DNA from: Syngnathus acus
Lineage: Eukaryota; Chordata; Actinopteri; Syngnathiformes; Syngnathidae
Direction: 5' to 3'
NCBI RefSeq assembly: GCF_901709675.1
Contig: NC_051106.1
Coordinates: 5,094,001 to 5,158,000 of the forward strand
Length of the DNA: 64,000 nucleotides
Shown here: positions 51,063-64,000 of the stretch, piece after piece
How the letters are laid out: every line of letters begins with the position of its first letter
Position numbering within the stretch: position 1 is the stretch's first letter
Made by a program: the position numbers and the translations under genes
Notes under the pieces: model-generated
What the model saw: only the letters and a program-made list of their open reading frames with translations
Database searches by the model: none
Told to the model about the DNA's origin: nothing

Positions 51063-52420
51063 TTAAAATAAAGTATTTTACATGTCCATCTTAAATGCAC
51101 ATTTTTTTCACCTAACCTGAAAATGACTAAGCTCATCTGTGTGTGTTATAAATCACATGCAAGTCTTAAGCCCACAAAAAAATGTGCTACACTTTTTCTT
51201 CACCTTTTTGTGATATCAGCACAGAAATGTACCACCGAAGAAAACGACTCAACTTTATTTCTAAACCTTTATAGGTGGATCGATTTTAATCCATGTTCGG
51301 CACTTTGACTTGCACTTTGTACAAAGGAATCTTGACATACTGATTGATTATGGAAATTCATATAATAAACTTAAACCCTTGACCAGTGATTCGGAACGGG
51401 TACCATGATTGATTATCATGGGTGCTCTGAGAAACGATCAAATTTTACTTTATTTTATCGCTAGCAGGTGGAGTCCTTGCAAAAATGCCACATATGTATA
51501 TGTTGAGCCTTTAACATTGCACCGTCAAAGTATTTCAGCTTTTTGACAAATTTAGCCGAGTCTTAAACCGTTAGTGACAAACCGCTTAAAACTTGCAATA
51601 TTCTGCGACATAACCACTTTTTTTCTTCCCAGATCGTTCAAAGGCAAACACGGCTGACCTCGCAGCACAGCGTGGTCACCTCCCCCGCGTCATCTCATTA
51701 TCGTGTGGATGAGGCGAAGCAGTTTCCTGCTGTGGTGATTTTTAGGGTATCGGTTAGGTGAAAAGGGAGGCATGTGACAACCAGGGGATCTGCCCTCATT
51801 TTGGATTTGTCCTATTTGGTACTTAGTCACCAGTGCTGTCCTTTGAAAACCACATGAACTCAAAGATGACCAATAAAATTGAAACAAGTGGTATTGTTAT
51901 TAGTTTAGTTGAATTGAAAAAATGTCAAATTTTTACTTGATCAATATATTCTAATATATATTAATATATTCTATTATCGGTTATGACTTGGACATATTTT
52001 TGCGAAGCTCCCTGGAGAACTGAGTGAATCTTCTGGACTGCCTTTTTCTGAAAATGTGTCCGAGTGAGTCGTTCAGAATTTTGGCAGCACTGTAACATCA
52101 CAATGGCGTAGCATACTGTTTGCTTTTCAACGGTATATCATGAAAATGTAATCCATTGTCGGGTTTCGAGGAATAACAGATGGCTTGGGGGAGAGGAAGG
52201 CAATACTGGTGCAGACAGAAGCGCAGACTGTTCAGCAAAGTTGTTGACACAGTTTTGGGCTATTTGTGTTGGGCGAGATACACAAATGGACAGACGGATT
52301 AAAATAACAAAATAAGCGTATAAAGTGGACTTCGAAATGCTTTTTTACCTGGGTAGCGAAGGCAAGTAAAATATATTTGTTCAGCCAGCTATCTCTGCCC
52401 CAGTTGTCAGGGTGATGAAG

Positions 52421-52500
52421 TCCATCCATCCATCCAATACCTGTACCGCTTGTCCCCATGGGGGTCGCAGGGATAGGGGACACCCTGAACAGGTGGTAAT
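52421..52500. repeat. Fish retroelement 3'-tail fragment (CATCCATCCAT type)
   Basis: The CCATCCATCCAATACCTGTA run, then CCGCTTGTCC, GGGGGTCGCAGGG and ACACCCTGAACAGG, is the widespread fish LINE/SINE tail motif. The family is named from memory only. Confidence 0.6.
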
Positions 52501-52969
52501 GAAATCCACACTCGAATTTGGCCTCGCAGCAGAAGCGGCTGGGCGAGTAGTCGCCCATGCGTTGTAGCCCTCTGAATCGAATGGAATCGTAATGTATCGA
52601 GATTCCCGTCCTCCAGTTGAGTCTCGCTTACTTAAAAAGCGATATTTCAGACTCATTGTAATGTGAACCAGCAGAGATTCACAGCCTGACTGAATCAGGT
52701 CTTCATTTATTTTTGGTTCATCAGGTTCACTTTGCAGCAGATGCAATGTGCAGCTGCGCAGAATGTGAATAGGGCTCGAAAAACAGCCAGCTCAGGACTT
52801 TGAGTAAAAACATATAGACTAACCAATAAAAATATGCCAGGTGGTCAAAAAGGTCTTTCCCAATGATTGTTATCATTAAACTATTTATGAAGGTTCGACA
52901 GGCCTGGGGAAATCTATGAGGTAAACCCGTACAAGACGTTTTGAGTGAAACTGTTAGAGAGGTGTTAGC

Positions 52970-53102
52970 TTCCATTCATCCATTCACTTTGTATGTTGCT
53001 TATCTTGTTCAAGGTCGTGCTTGAGCCTGATCTGGATGCCAGTCAATCTCAGGTAACATAACGACGGACGACCAATCACACTCACATTCACATCTATAGG
53101 CC
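52970..53102. repeat. Degraded fragment of the same retroelement tail
   Basis: CATTCATCCATTCAC, then GATGCCAGTCAATCTCAGG and CACTCACATTCACATCTATA, follow the order of the same fish tail repeat with many changes. Confidence 0.45.
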
Positions 53103-53135
53103 TGTGTTGCGGTCAAGAAGGACAACTTTTGATTT

Positions 53136-53450
53136 TTGTCCCGGGCCGCATCGTAGTCTTTCGGAGGGCCATTGTGACTATTAAACCCCCCAAAAATGTA
53201 TGAATGTCTCATATTATGTACAGTATAAGCTACACAGCAAATGGATGAATAACTAGTTTTGAAATCAGAGACTAGTAAGAACTGTTCAAAATTTCAAAAA
53301 GATTGATGGCAATAAAAATAGTTGGAAATGTCTATTTTTTAAAAGTGAAGACAATTTGCAATTTTAGCATTGACACAAAATTTGTCTTTGCGGGCCAAAT
53401 ATAATTACACTGCAGGCCAAATCTGGCCCGCAAGTCAGAATTTGACACCA
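53136..53450. mobile_element. hAT-type relic
   Basis: Left part CCCGGGCCGCATCGTAGTC, right part GGCCCGCAAGTCAGAATTTG followed by ACACC, both typical of the same hAT group as 35285-35770. The left terminal repeat is lost. Confidence 0.55.
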
Positions 53451-54547
53451 CAATTTTGCATGCTTATTAAGAACATTTTCTGATCTCATCACCGTCCTTA
53501 CCAAGGCGAGCATACCAATGAGAGGGACTAACATGTCAAACTTTGAACTGTGGGGGAAAAGTTAGAGATTGTTAACTGGAAGATAATATTGCTCAGAAAA
53601 ATCTCAGTGTTCTGGAGGTTTACAGGACTAAAAATAGGCTTTTCAGAGTCAGCGGGAGATAGGATAGATAGGATATGTAGGCTGCGACTGTGGTTTGCCT
53701 AAATGCGCCCAGAGATGAGGTGAGATTACACAGAGGGGCGCGCAATGTCTGAGAAAATGTTGCTGCAGCTACTCAACTGGGTCACATCCAATGAACAGTG
53801 ACATAAAAAAAAACATGTTATGAAGACATCTTTGAATGCAAATGAAGTGTCATTCTGAGAGCTTTTGTATAAATTTACCATTTTAAGGCTGTGTTTTCAT
53901 GGAAATAAAGGAATTAGAGCAAGATGATGGCAGACACAGTGGGACATTGCATGCTTTTGGGTGTCGGAATAAAAGCGTGAAAACGGAGAAAGTGTCTCTG
54001 CGTTAGGCCTCGCATTCACGGCAGATTGAGGACTACACTTATGAACTCACAGGAGGGTGCACAAACTGTTTTGCAACTTAACAATGCACAACGGAGCGCA
54101 TTCGTATGTAGATGTCCAATGCAAATCATCTCTTGCAACCAAGATGGCTTTCACCGTTTCTGTCTGGGACTTTTATCTTCTCATTGACATGCAAACATCG
54201 CCCTCTTGTCATCATTCTACACGAGCACCTATTTCCAACACGCTTCCATTACCATATATTTCATTCTCAGCCACTTGGCTGTCTGTCTGCTGATGGCAGC
54301 TCTGACTTTTCACTGTGTCTTTGTCATGGCCTTTTTGTAAGACAAAGAACCATTTACCAATCATGTGATTCCGCCGAGACAGGTAAAAAAACAAAGGTAA
54401 TGATATGAATGACAAAGTTTTAATAAAGGAATATCATGAAATAGTTCGAGTTGTATATCACACACTAAATAGACACTTCATTTGGGCGTATTCGCACATG
54501 GAAGTTCATTTTAAATAGTTTTACTTTTAAATAAAAAACTGATAGAT

Positions 54548-54600
54548 AAATAAATAAATAAATAAATAAATAAATACATAAATAAATACATACATACATA
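54548..54600. repeat. (AAAT)n / (CATA)n tetranucleotide repeat
   Basis: Runs of TAAA units passing into TACA units. A CATC-rich run follows at about 54690-54717. Confidence 0.9.
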
Positions 54601-54982
54601 CACTCTACCAGGCTTACATCCATCTGTCCAAAATCTCCAAACCAATAAATTCCGTCAATTACCAAATCAGTCAATTCGACCATCTGTCCGTCTGTCCATC
54701 CATCAATCCATCCATCCACGTGTTTTTATCACTTATTGTCTGACGTGCAAAAAAACCCCACTGTAGACATTAAATCCAGTTAAATCAACTCAACAGGTAT
54801 TTTCCCCTCATCAATAATGAACATTTTAATGCTTTTAAATAATTCACAATGCCACTATATGGCTCGACTCAAGCTTTTAATAACGTGCGTACCTGCGACG
54901 CGTGATAGGCTTCCCAAAGTGACAAACGATCCACGGGCACTATGACCCAGCAAACAGTCTGGACCATCATGGAGACATCAGT

Positions 54983-55005
54983 TGATGTCACAGACTGTAT
55001 AAAAA
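54983..55005 (+). promoter_or_regulatory. htr1b core promoter: CRE-like site and TATA box
   Basis: TATAAAAA at 54998-55005, preceded by TGATGTCA at 54983-54990, one base from the CRE consensus. This places transcription start near 55030 and gives a 5' UTR of about 265 bases if unspliced. Motifs are seen; activity is inferred. Confidence 0.5.
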
Positions 55006-55089
55006 GCACCACTTCGTAGTTCGCCTCGTCAGTCACCCTCTGCGGGGGTCCGAGCCGGAAGCACGCGTCTGGAGAGCATTTCACCTTCC

Positions 55090-55194
55090 ATGCGGATTAT
55101 GTCCCTCACGCGTTGGAAGGGCAACGCATCATCACCGTGCGCAGTCACGATGAAGAGTGGTGAACTATCCCCGCAGGGTGTGGATTACAAGTGA
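55090..55194 (+). other. Upstream ORF 1 in the htr1b leader (34 codons)
   Basis: ATG to TGA frame inside the predicted 5' UTR, ending 101 bases before the receptor start. It contains two further in-frame ATGs. It is a candidate translational control element only. Confidence 0.4.
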
Positions 55195-55207
55195 AACAAT
55201 TCGTGCC

Positions 55208-55273
55208 ATGGCGTTAAGGAGGCGACTTTCCTCGAATTTTAACCTCAAGTGTGGGACGGTGGACAGAATATGA
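55208..55273 (+). other. Upstream ORF 2 in the htr1b leader (21 codons, strong Kozak context)
   Basis: The start sits in GCCATGG, a strong context. Its TGA overlaps the ATG of uORF 3 as ATGA at 55270-55273. Confidence 0.45.
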
Positions 55274-55296
55274 GCCAAGAGTTACTGGAGAAGTGA
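55270..55296 (+). other. Upstream ORF 3 in the htr1b leader (8 codons), overlapping the main start
   Basis: ATG at 55270; TGA at 55294-55296 shares its A with the receptor ATG (TGATG). This arrangement is compatible with termination-reinitiation. Confidence 0.45.
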
Positions 55297-56444
55297 TGGA
55301 GGGCGCCGGACAAGTCGAGCCCACCCAGTTGCCGGCGAACGCCTCCAACATCAGCCAGCCTGAGGATGCGTCTGAGGTGGTTTGGAGCGCGCACAGCCTC
55401 GCCTACCAGATCACCTTGGCGTCGCTCCTTTCCGCCATCACGTTGGCCATCAGTCTGTCCAACGCCTTCGTCATCGCCACCATCTCCCAGTCCAAGAAGC
55501 TCCAGACGCCTGCCAACTTCCTCATCGCCTCGTTGGCAGTCACCGACCTGCTGGTGTCCATCCTTGTGATGCCCGTGTGCGTCCTCTACACGGTCACCCA
55601 CGAGTGGACGCTAGGCCAGGTGGTGTGCGACATTTGGCTGTCGTCGGACATCACCTGCTGCACGGCGTCCATTCTCCACCTGTGCGTCATCGCCTTGGAT
55701 CGCTACTGGGCCATCACGGACGCGGTGGAGTACTCCAAAAAGCGCACGCCGGGGCGCGCGGCCGGGATGGTGGCCACCGCCTGGGTGATCGCCATCTCCA
55801 TCTCGCTGCCACCGCTCTTCTGGAGGCAGGTCAAGGCGGACGAGTTGACCAGCTGCAGCGTCAACACGGACCACATCTTCTACACCATTTACTCCACCTT
55901 CGGCGCCTTTTACATCCCCACCCTGCTGCTCATCGTTCTCTACGGGCGCATCTACGTGGAGGCGCGCAAACGCATCCTCAAGCAGTCCCCCAAGAAGAAA
56001 AAGAGGGTGGCGGGCAAGAGGCTCACTTCGGCGTACTTGACCACGGGCTCCCCCGGCTCGAACGCATCCACTAGCCCCCTGCAGGGCGGCAGACACGACG
56101 CGCCGTCCAGCGACACCAACTCGTCCACCAGCGACAACCAGGTGAAGGTGACTCTGTCGGACGCGGCTCTGGAGAAAAAGCGCATTTCAGCGGCGAGGGA
56201 AAGGAAGGCCACCAAGACGCTGGGCATCATTCTGGGCGCGTACATCGTGTGCTGGCTGCCCTTCTTCATCTACACGCTGGTGGTGGCCGCATGCGACGCT
56301 TGCGTCATCCAAGAGCTCTTTGACTTCTTCACCTGGCTTGGCTATATGAACTCGCTCATCAACCCCATCATATACACCATGTCCAACGAGGACTTCAAGA
56401 AAGCTTTCCACAAACTGATTCGCTTCAGATGCTGCAGAGGGTGA
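55296..56444 (+). CDS. htr1b: 5-hydroxytryptamine receptor 1B (Gi-coupled GPCR)
   Basis: A seven-helix plasma membrane serotonin receptor that lowers cAMP through Gi/o, typically a presynaptic autoreceptor. Single exon, 382 aa (human 390). N-terminal sequons are at N15 and N18. Key residues: amine-binding Asp at about 118 in SSDITCC, DRYW at about 135, CWLPFF in helix 6, Thr at about 346 (FFTWLGY; equivalent of human T355) and NPIIYT in helix 7. The end, FRCCRG, may be palmitoylated. HTR1B rather than 1D or 1E is supported by [26 protein letters not shown] and [15 protein letters not shown]. The open frame extends 15 codons upstream but without an ATG, so translation starts at 55296 (MEGAGQ). 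The intracellular loop 3 ([10 protein letters not shown] and Ser-rich) is fish-like. The coding sequence is much more GC-rich than its surroundings, as in many intronless GPCR genes. Confidence 0.9.
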   Translation: MEGAGQVEPTQLPANASNISQPEDASEVVWSAHSLAYQITLASLLSAITLAISLSNAFVIATISQSKKLQTPANFLIASLAVTDLLVSILVMPVCVLYTVTHEWTLGQVVCDIWLSSDITCCTASILHLCVIALDRYWAITDAVEYSKKRTPGRAAGMVATAWVIAISISLPPLFWRQVKADELTSCSVNTDHIFYTIYSTFGAFYIPTLLLIVLYGRIYVEARKRILKQSPKKKKRVAGKRLTSAYLTTGSPGSNASTSPLQGGRHDAPSSDTNSSTSDNQVKVTLSDAALEKKRISAARERKATKTLGIILGAYIVCWLPFFIYTLVVAACDACVIQELFDFFTWLGYMNSLINPIIYTMSNEDFKKAFHKLIRFRCCRG

Positions 56445-57126
56445 TCCTTTAAATGATTTTTCATGATTACGAATGTGAATAAGCAGATGCCATAAATTAC
56501 AGTTCAAAGCCATGGCGTGTGGATGTGGAGGAGGGGGGCTATAAGAGGAAATCTACATATTCTTTATTATATTGAATATGTCATTGATTGCCTAACCTAC
56601 AGGGGAAATCTGGATTTAATAATAAAAAAAAAATGTGATCATCACTGCTGTTTTCATGCATAAAAAGAGACAAAAAGGCCAAAAACATGCTCAATCCAAT
56701 AGATCTGTATATTAAAAAAATCTGCCTTAATAAAAATAATAATGCTCACTTTTGTTAGGATTAATTTAACAGTATTTAAATTATTTGATGGAATGTATTT
56801 ATTCCTCAATTTAATTTTCCTTTTTTTTAAGTCATTATATTCAATTTTATTTATTTATTTATTTATTGATTCATCATATTCATTTTTATTTATTGCAGTA
56901 TTATTTAACCCCTTAATGGGAAATTTACCATTTATCATTACCATCTTATGTGTAATAATTGTATTTATTTATTTATTAATGAATGCAGTGTGATGGACTC
57001 AACTCACACTTGGTGAACTAATTTATTGACACAAAAAAGTTTAAATATTACATCTGTCAATAATATACATTTTAGCCCCCCAAAAAAGGCAGAATTTTTA
57101 CTATCTTCTATTGGAGCTCATTAAAT
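56445..57126. other. htr1b 3' UTR and AT-rich flank
   Basis: AATAAA at 56621-56626 is a plausible poly(A) signal. Beyond it the DNA is ATTT-rich with no gene. Confidence 0.4.
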
Positions 57127-57354
57127 CAGGGGTGGCAAACCTGTGACTCGTGGGCCATATGTGGCCCGCAAAAGCTCTCCATTCTATCTGCCATGTCATT
57201 CTAAAAACTAACAAAACCTCAGAGGAACTGTCATGAAACACCTCGAAACATTTGACCCTTAAATGTTCATAATATAAAAGAAGAATAAGAATGTTGGACC
57301 ATTGTATCAAACCTCATCACCAATGGTCTACTAAGAGGAGGTTGTCCACCCCTG
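57127..57354. mobile_element. Small nonautonomous hAT-type element, 228 bp
   Basis: Begins CAGGGGTGGCAAACC and ends GGTTGTCCACCCCTG. The flanks CATTAAAT and CATTCGAT match at six of eight positions, consistent with an aged 8 bp duplication. Internal GTGGGCCATATGTGGCCCGC is typical of this group. Confidence 0.75.
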
Positions 57355-57535
57355 CATTCGATGTGCGGTGTATCCTCATCGTAAACTTGTCTCAAGCTTT
57401 GCACAGTTGTGAACCAGATGTGTATGTGTGCGTATTTTCAGATCACTTTTGATATCATGCTTCTTATGTTTTCAAATGTCACACAGATAAGCTGTGTGGG
57501 CTGCTATAGTGTGTGTCTGCAACGTGATGTCTGAC

Positions 57536-60754
<3,219 letters not shown>

Positions 60755-60872
60755 TACCGTACATTTCGGACTATAAGCCACGACTTTTTTCGCAATTTTT
60801 GAACCCAGAATCACGAGTTTTAGCTGGTGCGGTTTATAGTCCGGTGCGGTTTATAGTGCGAAATTTATGGTA
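60755..60872. mobile_element. TA-flanked inverted-repeat element (short class, 118 bp)
   Basis: Starts TACCGTACATTTCGGACTAT and ends AGTGCGAAATTTATGGTA. It is the most diverged of the four copies in the window, and only 28 bases separate it from a long-class copy. Confidence 0.75.
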
Positions 60873-60900
60873 TCTTCTTTCCAACAGATAGAAATAGAAT

Positions 60901-61074
60901 TACCGCAATTTTCGGACTATAAGTCGCGGTTTTTTTTCATAGTTTGGGTGGGGGGGCGACTTATACTCAGGAGCGATTTATATACATATATATGGGGTTT
61001 TTTCACTTTTTTGGGCATTTTATGGCTGGTGCGACTTATACTCCGGTGCGACTTATAGTCCGAAAATTACGGTA
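60901..61074. mobile_element. TA-flanked inverted-repeat element (long class, 174 bp)
   Basis: Starts TACCGCAATTTTCGGACTAT and ends AGTCCGAAAATTACGGTA. The interior (GGTGGGGGGGCGACTTATAC and following) is almost the same as in 35496-35668. Confidence 0.8.
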
Positions 61075-62519
61075 ATATATTTTTCACTGTTTTATTCTGT
61101 TAATATATTTAAAAGGTCATTTGTGTGTTTGACATGCTCCTGGGACTCACCCTGTCTTTTCGCCGAAAGGTTTTGCAGCGAGTAAATATCAGTGCAATGG
61201 GACCGTCAGGGAGCAGGAAAAATATATTAGAGACAAAACAAACAATGAGCTGTCTTGTTCTTTTTATTCCACTGAACGCAGCCCCACTTAGGGGTCAAGC
61301 TCACAGTTTCAGCTTAAACTTCTTTAAAATGCAGAGGATAAACTCTCCAAGCAAGACGGAAGACGGCGCGTCAAGAACAAACGCCTGGCTTGCCCTCTTT
61401 CACACGATAGAATTCGATTTAGATGTGAAAAGTTAAAATGAAGGTAGAACAGGGTAGAAAACGATTTGCCTGCTGCAATGTACATTCTAATTCCGAGTAT
61501 GTACTATATGTGCACGATGATCAAAACCAAACACTTGGGCTCGGCGGAGAGCCTAAAGGAATATCAATGAGGACTTTCCTAGCACCTCAAGGCTCCATTT
61601 ACATATTATCTATTAACCTTTTTTATATTAAGTACGAGAAGGCGCATTGAGACGGAAAGTGGACGAGCGTGTTTGTAATTTCTCAATTTCACATGCAATA
61701 ACAACAGCAAATGTCACAGCGGCTATTAGCATGAAATTTGTCTGACGCGGGCCTAATTCGGTGCGTTCCTCATCGGCCCCGCTAAGCCTCCAGCTTGTTG
61801 TCAACGCACATTTTCCGTGCCGCCCGTTGATGTCAGATGCTTTGACACAGGTTTGGTATTTGGAACAGCTTCAGGGGGGAGTTTTACCAAGGATGCAACT
61901 ATATTTACCCGCATCATCCACTACGTCAAGATTATTCAGCAAAGTCCTTTGTTGCTTCCTTTGATTGAAAAAGAAACAATGTTGCCTTCTCTGGAACCTC
62001 AACAATTTTTCTCTTTGCAATTTTGCAACTCATTGTTACTTTTTTCAAGGTTCAAGGTTTGTTTCACTTCTCAAAACTAGTTGTCATGGTTACGTTGAAA
62101 CACATGTGCTCACATTGCGACAAAGCAATCAACACTCGGCGAAGACGGTGGAAAAAATCATTTGACTGATGCATGCAGGGCGTGCGAGTCATGCAAAGGC
62201 TGCTAATAGCATAAAAAATGATCAAGTTCTTTTATACGACAAAGTAATTGCTGAAGGTTTGTTGCGGATGAGAAATGACAAGCACCCGGTGAGCATCAAG
62301 ACAAAAGTATCGGGACACAAACCACTTTCTACTCTCAGTAGAGCTGACCAAGGTCAAATACAACCTGTTGACATTATTCTCATTTTAAAAGAATTTCTTT
62401 TCATTGGAAATGATGCAGCAAGAAATAATCAATTCCAGGGTGAAATCGTCATAAATGAACAAAATGATTGCTGCATTTACGTACCTGTGCACATTTTTAT
62501 TTAAATCCAATTATCGGTT
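61075..62519. other. Noncoding stretch without recognised elements
   Basis: No gene and no repeat recognised. The part at 61640-61850 has mixed composition with homeodomain-type ATTA/TAAT motifs and could be a regulatory element, but nothing proves it. Confidence 0.35.
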
Positions 62520-62890
62520 AGTATTTTTTATTGGCTCTTTTTGGGTCATGATCTGTGTTTTTGTCAATCTTGTTTTTTATTGGATTTATTTTTTATCATG
62601 TTTTCCCATGTGTCCCTTTATTATGATGCCTTGTTAAATTTGTGTGCCCACCTGTTCTCATCAGCCCTTATGTTTACCAATCAGCTCCCTTGATTGTGTC
62701 TCGTCAATTTGCTTGTATTTAATCCTCCGCTTTCTTTCTGGAATTGATCCAAAGATCCGATCATTGCGTCTGTTGTGTTGGTTGTCAGTCAGCAACTTCC
62801 CGCTAATCAAAATTGTCTCCAGCTTACCTGTGACCCCGAAAAGGATACATGGCATAAAAAAATGGATAAACAGACAAAATCTATACATTT
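62520..62890. repeat. Probable decayed retroelement (SINE/LINE-like)
   Basis: T-rich text with TTTCCCATGTGTCCC, CACCTGTTCTC, GTCTCGTCAATTTGCTTGTA and TTTAATCC, then CCTGTGACCCCGAAAAGGAT near the 3' end and AAAATGGATAAA, follows the order of a repeat common in fish genomes. It is assigned from memory and heavily diverged. Confidence 0.4.
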
Positions 62891-64000
62891 AGATTTGGAT
62901 GCATGCTTTTTTGTATTACCCTCAGCAAAATCGTACATCACAGCTCATCGTCACTCCAGAATCATCTTCAAATCTTATGGGCTGCCACTCATTTTGACCT
63001 CTTTGTCAGCGTCCCGTACTCACTCCACTCAATTACTTTCCACATCCTCCCCTTTACGTTTATGAGACTGTCTCCGTTTCAAAACGTCCTGCTACTCCAC
63101 TTTCCTTCCTCAGTTGGCTCATTGTCCTTCACTTGTTTCTTATTATCGCTGCACACATCAGCTTTGCTCTACCCCTCGATCTTGCTTGATGAAATGAACT
63201 CTGCCCACTGGGGATATTACATACCGGATAGCACGATTCATGGCTCCATTTTGTCACTACCTGCACCCCGCCGCCTCCTCCTCCTCTTTGTAGAGAGGAC
63301 TGGAATCCCTCCAGGGCCGAGACGTGAACATTTCATCCACCTGTGGTCTGTGTTATAAGCGGCGCTGGATATGATTCCCCACGTGAGCCCAATTTCAAGC
63401 TCCCATGCGACGCCTCGGGGCCACTTATTTCCTCATCATAAAACATCTCGTCACCGTAGCATCTTAATCAGAGCTTCTTCAGGTGAAATTTCCCCCCCGT
63501 GTTACAGTTAATGTCATCTCCACAATGACAGCTTCAATCTTTCATCTCATCTATCTGCTTGTATTTGATCAAGTTATCTTGACGTGTGCTCGCATGATGC
63601 TTTGCATTGGTCCAGGAAGTTTGACATAGATTACAATGAGCATTTCTCAAATTGATGCCGTTTTGATTCGATTTGGTTTTAGAAGCTTGCTGTGTTTTTC
63701 TACATTCGCGGTACGCGGTGTTGACATCATTGTCCATCTGTCTTAATAGTAGTTGCCAGGCAAACAGATCAGTACCAGCGTGCAATCCACCCCAACTGCA
63801 TGCGTCATCTCAAACTCGCTCCTTGTCAGAGGTCGATTTCTGTCAACGTGCTTGCGTAATGATAATTAGGCCGAATTTGAATATTCTTTTATCTCTTCCA
63901 ATCAAAGTTAGCAAAGACAGGACTGTCAGATGTCTTTCATCATTATTTGAATCTTCGTATCTTTTGTGACAGTTTTTGCTTGGTGCAAAGGATGATCTAT
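62891..64000. other. Noncoding right end of the window
   Basis: No gene, RNA or repeat recognised. The longest frame (62903-63358, 151 codons) has no protein-like features. Confidence 0.4.

Larger units (their letters stand above)
49001..54997. other. Gene-poor, repeat-bearing stretch upstream of htr1b
   Basis: Contains an AT-rich direct repeat (50827-51062), fragments of a common fish retroelement tail (52421-52500, 52970-53102), a hAT relic (53136-53450) and tetranucleotide repeats. No protein-coding exon is supported. Confidence 0.5.

Noticed and set aside
55251-55295. 15-codon N-terminal extension of the htr1b frame
   Set aside because: The frame is open, but it begins at GTG, not ATG. 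The first in-frame ATG is at 55296 and fits the family N-terminus.
55245-56513. Several long ORFs antisense or out of frame over htr1b
   Set aside because: GC-rich coding DNA leaves few stops in other frames. None has family features.
62903-63358. 151-codon plus-strand ORF near the right end
   Set aside because: Leu/Ser/His-rich translation of T/C-rich DNA with no recognisable family features.

Overview
The window is nuclear genomic DNA from a teleost fish. Genes are split by short GT-AG introns, all recognised proteins are vertebrate, and the repeats are fish-type hAT elements, small TIR elements and CA/GT microsatellites. Compact introns suggest a small-genome spiny-rayed fish, but the species cannot be named from sequence alone. 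The gene set (orc3, znf292, cga, syncrip, snx14, nt5e and a 5-HT1 receptor) matches the neighbourhood I remember from human chromosome 6q14-q15, so this is a conserved syntenic block.

Layout. At 90-1702 (minus) lie the first seven coding exons of orc3; the rest is beyond the left edge. At 3007-13629 (minus) is a complete eight-exon znf292, with a 6.1 kb last exon holding all zinc fingers. At 14528-15374 (minus) is cga, the common alpha subunit of pituitary glycoprotein hormones, with a TATA box and pituitary-type upstream motifs. At 19384-23030 (plus) is syncrip (hnRNP Q), short-tail form. At 25269-38340 (plus) is snx14 in 29 coding exons. At 39577-44425 (minus) is nt5e (CD73) in nine exons, convergent with snx14. 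From 44.4 to 55 kb there is a gene-poor, repeat-rich stretch. At 55296-56444 (plus) is an intronless 5-HT1B-type receptor. From 56.4 to 64 kb I see only repeats and unassigned noncoding DNA.

The genes form no operon or pathway; they are a conserved linkage group. I placed exon borders by hand from GT/AG sites, reading phase and remembered family sequences. In every complete gene the exon lengths sum to a whole number of codons, which supports the models.

The most interesting observations are: (1) a perfectly phased 135 nt open segment with strong splice sites inside snx14 intron 16, which may be an undescribed cassette exon; (2) a chain of three upstream ORFs before the htr1b start, the last two coupled by ATGA and TGATG overlaps; (3) a 678 bp hAT-type element in nt5e with terminal inverted repeats and a perfect 8 bp target duplication; (4) a small TA-flanked inverted-repeat family with four copies in two size classes, one nested in an older hAT relic; (5) tandem NAGNAG acceptors at the last coding exons of both syncrip and snx14.
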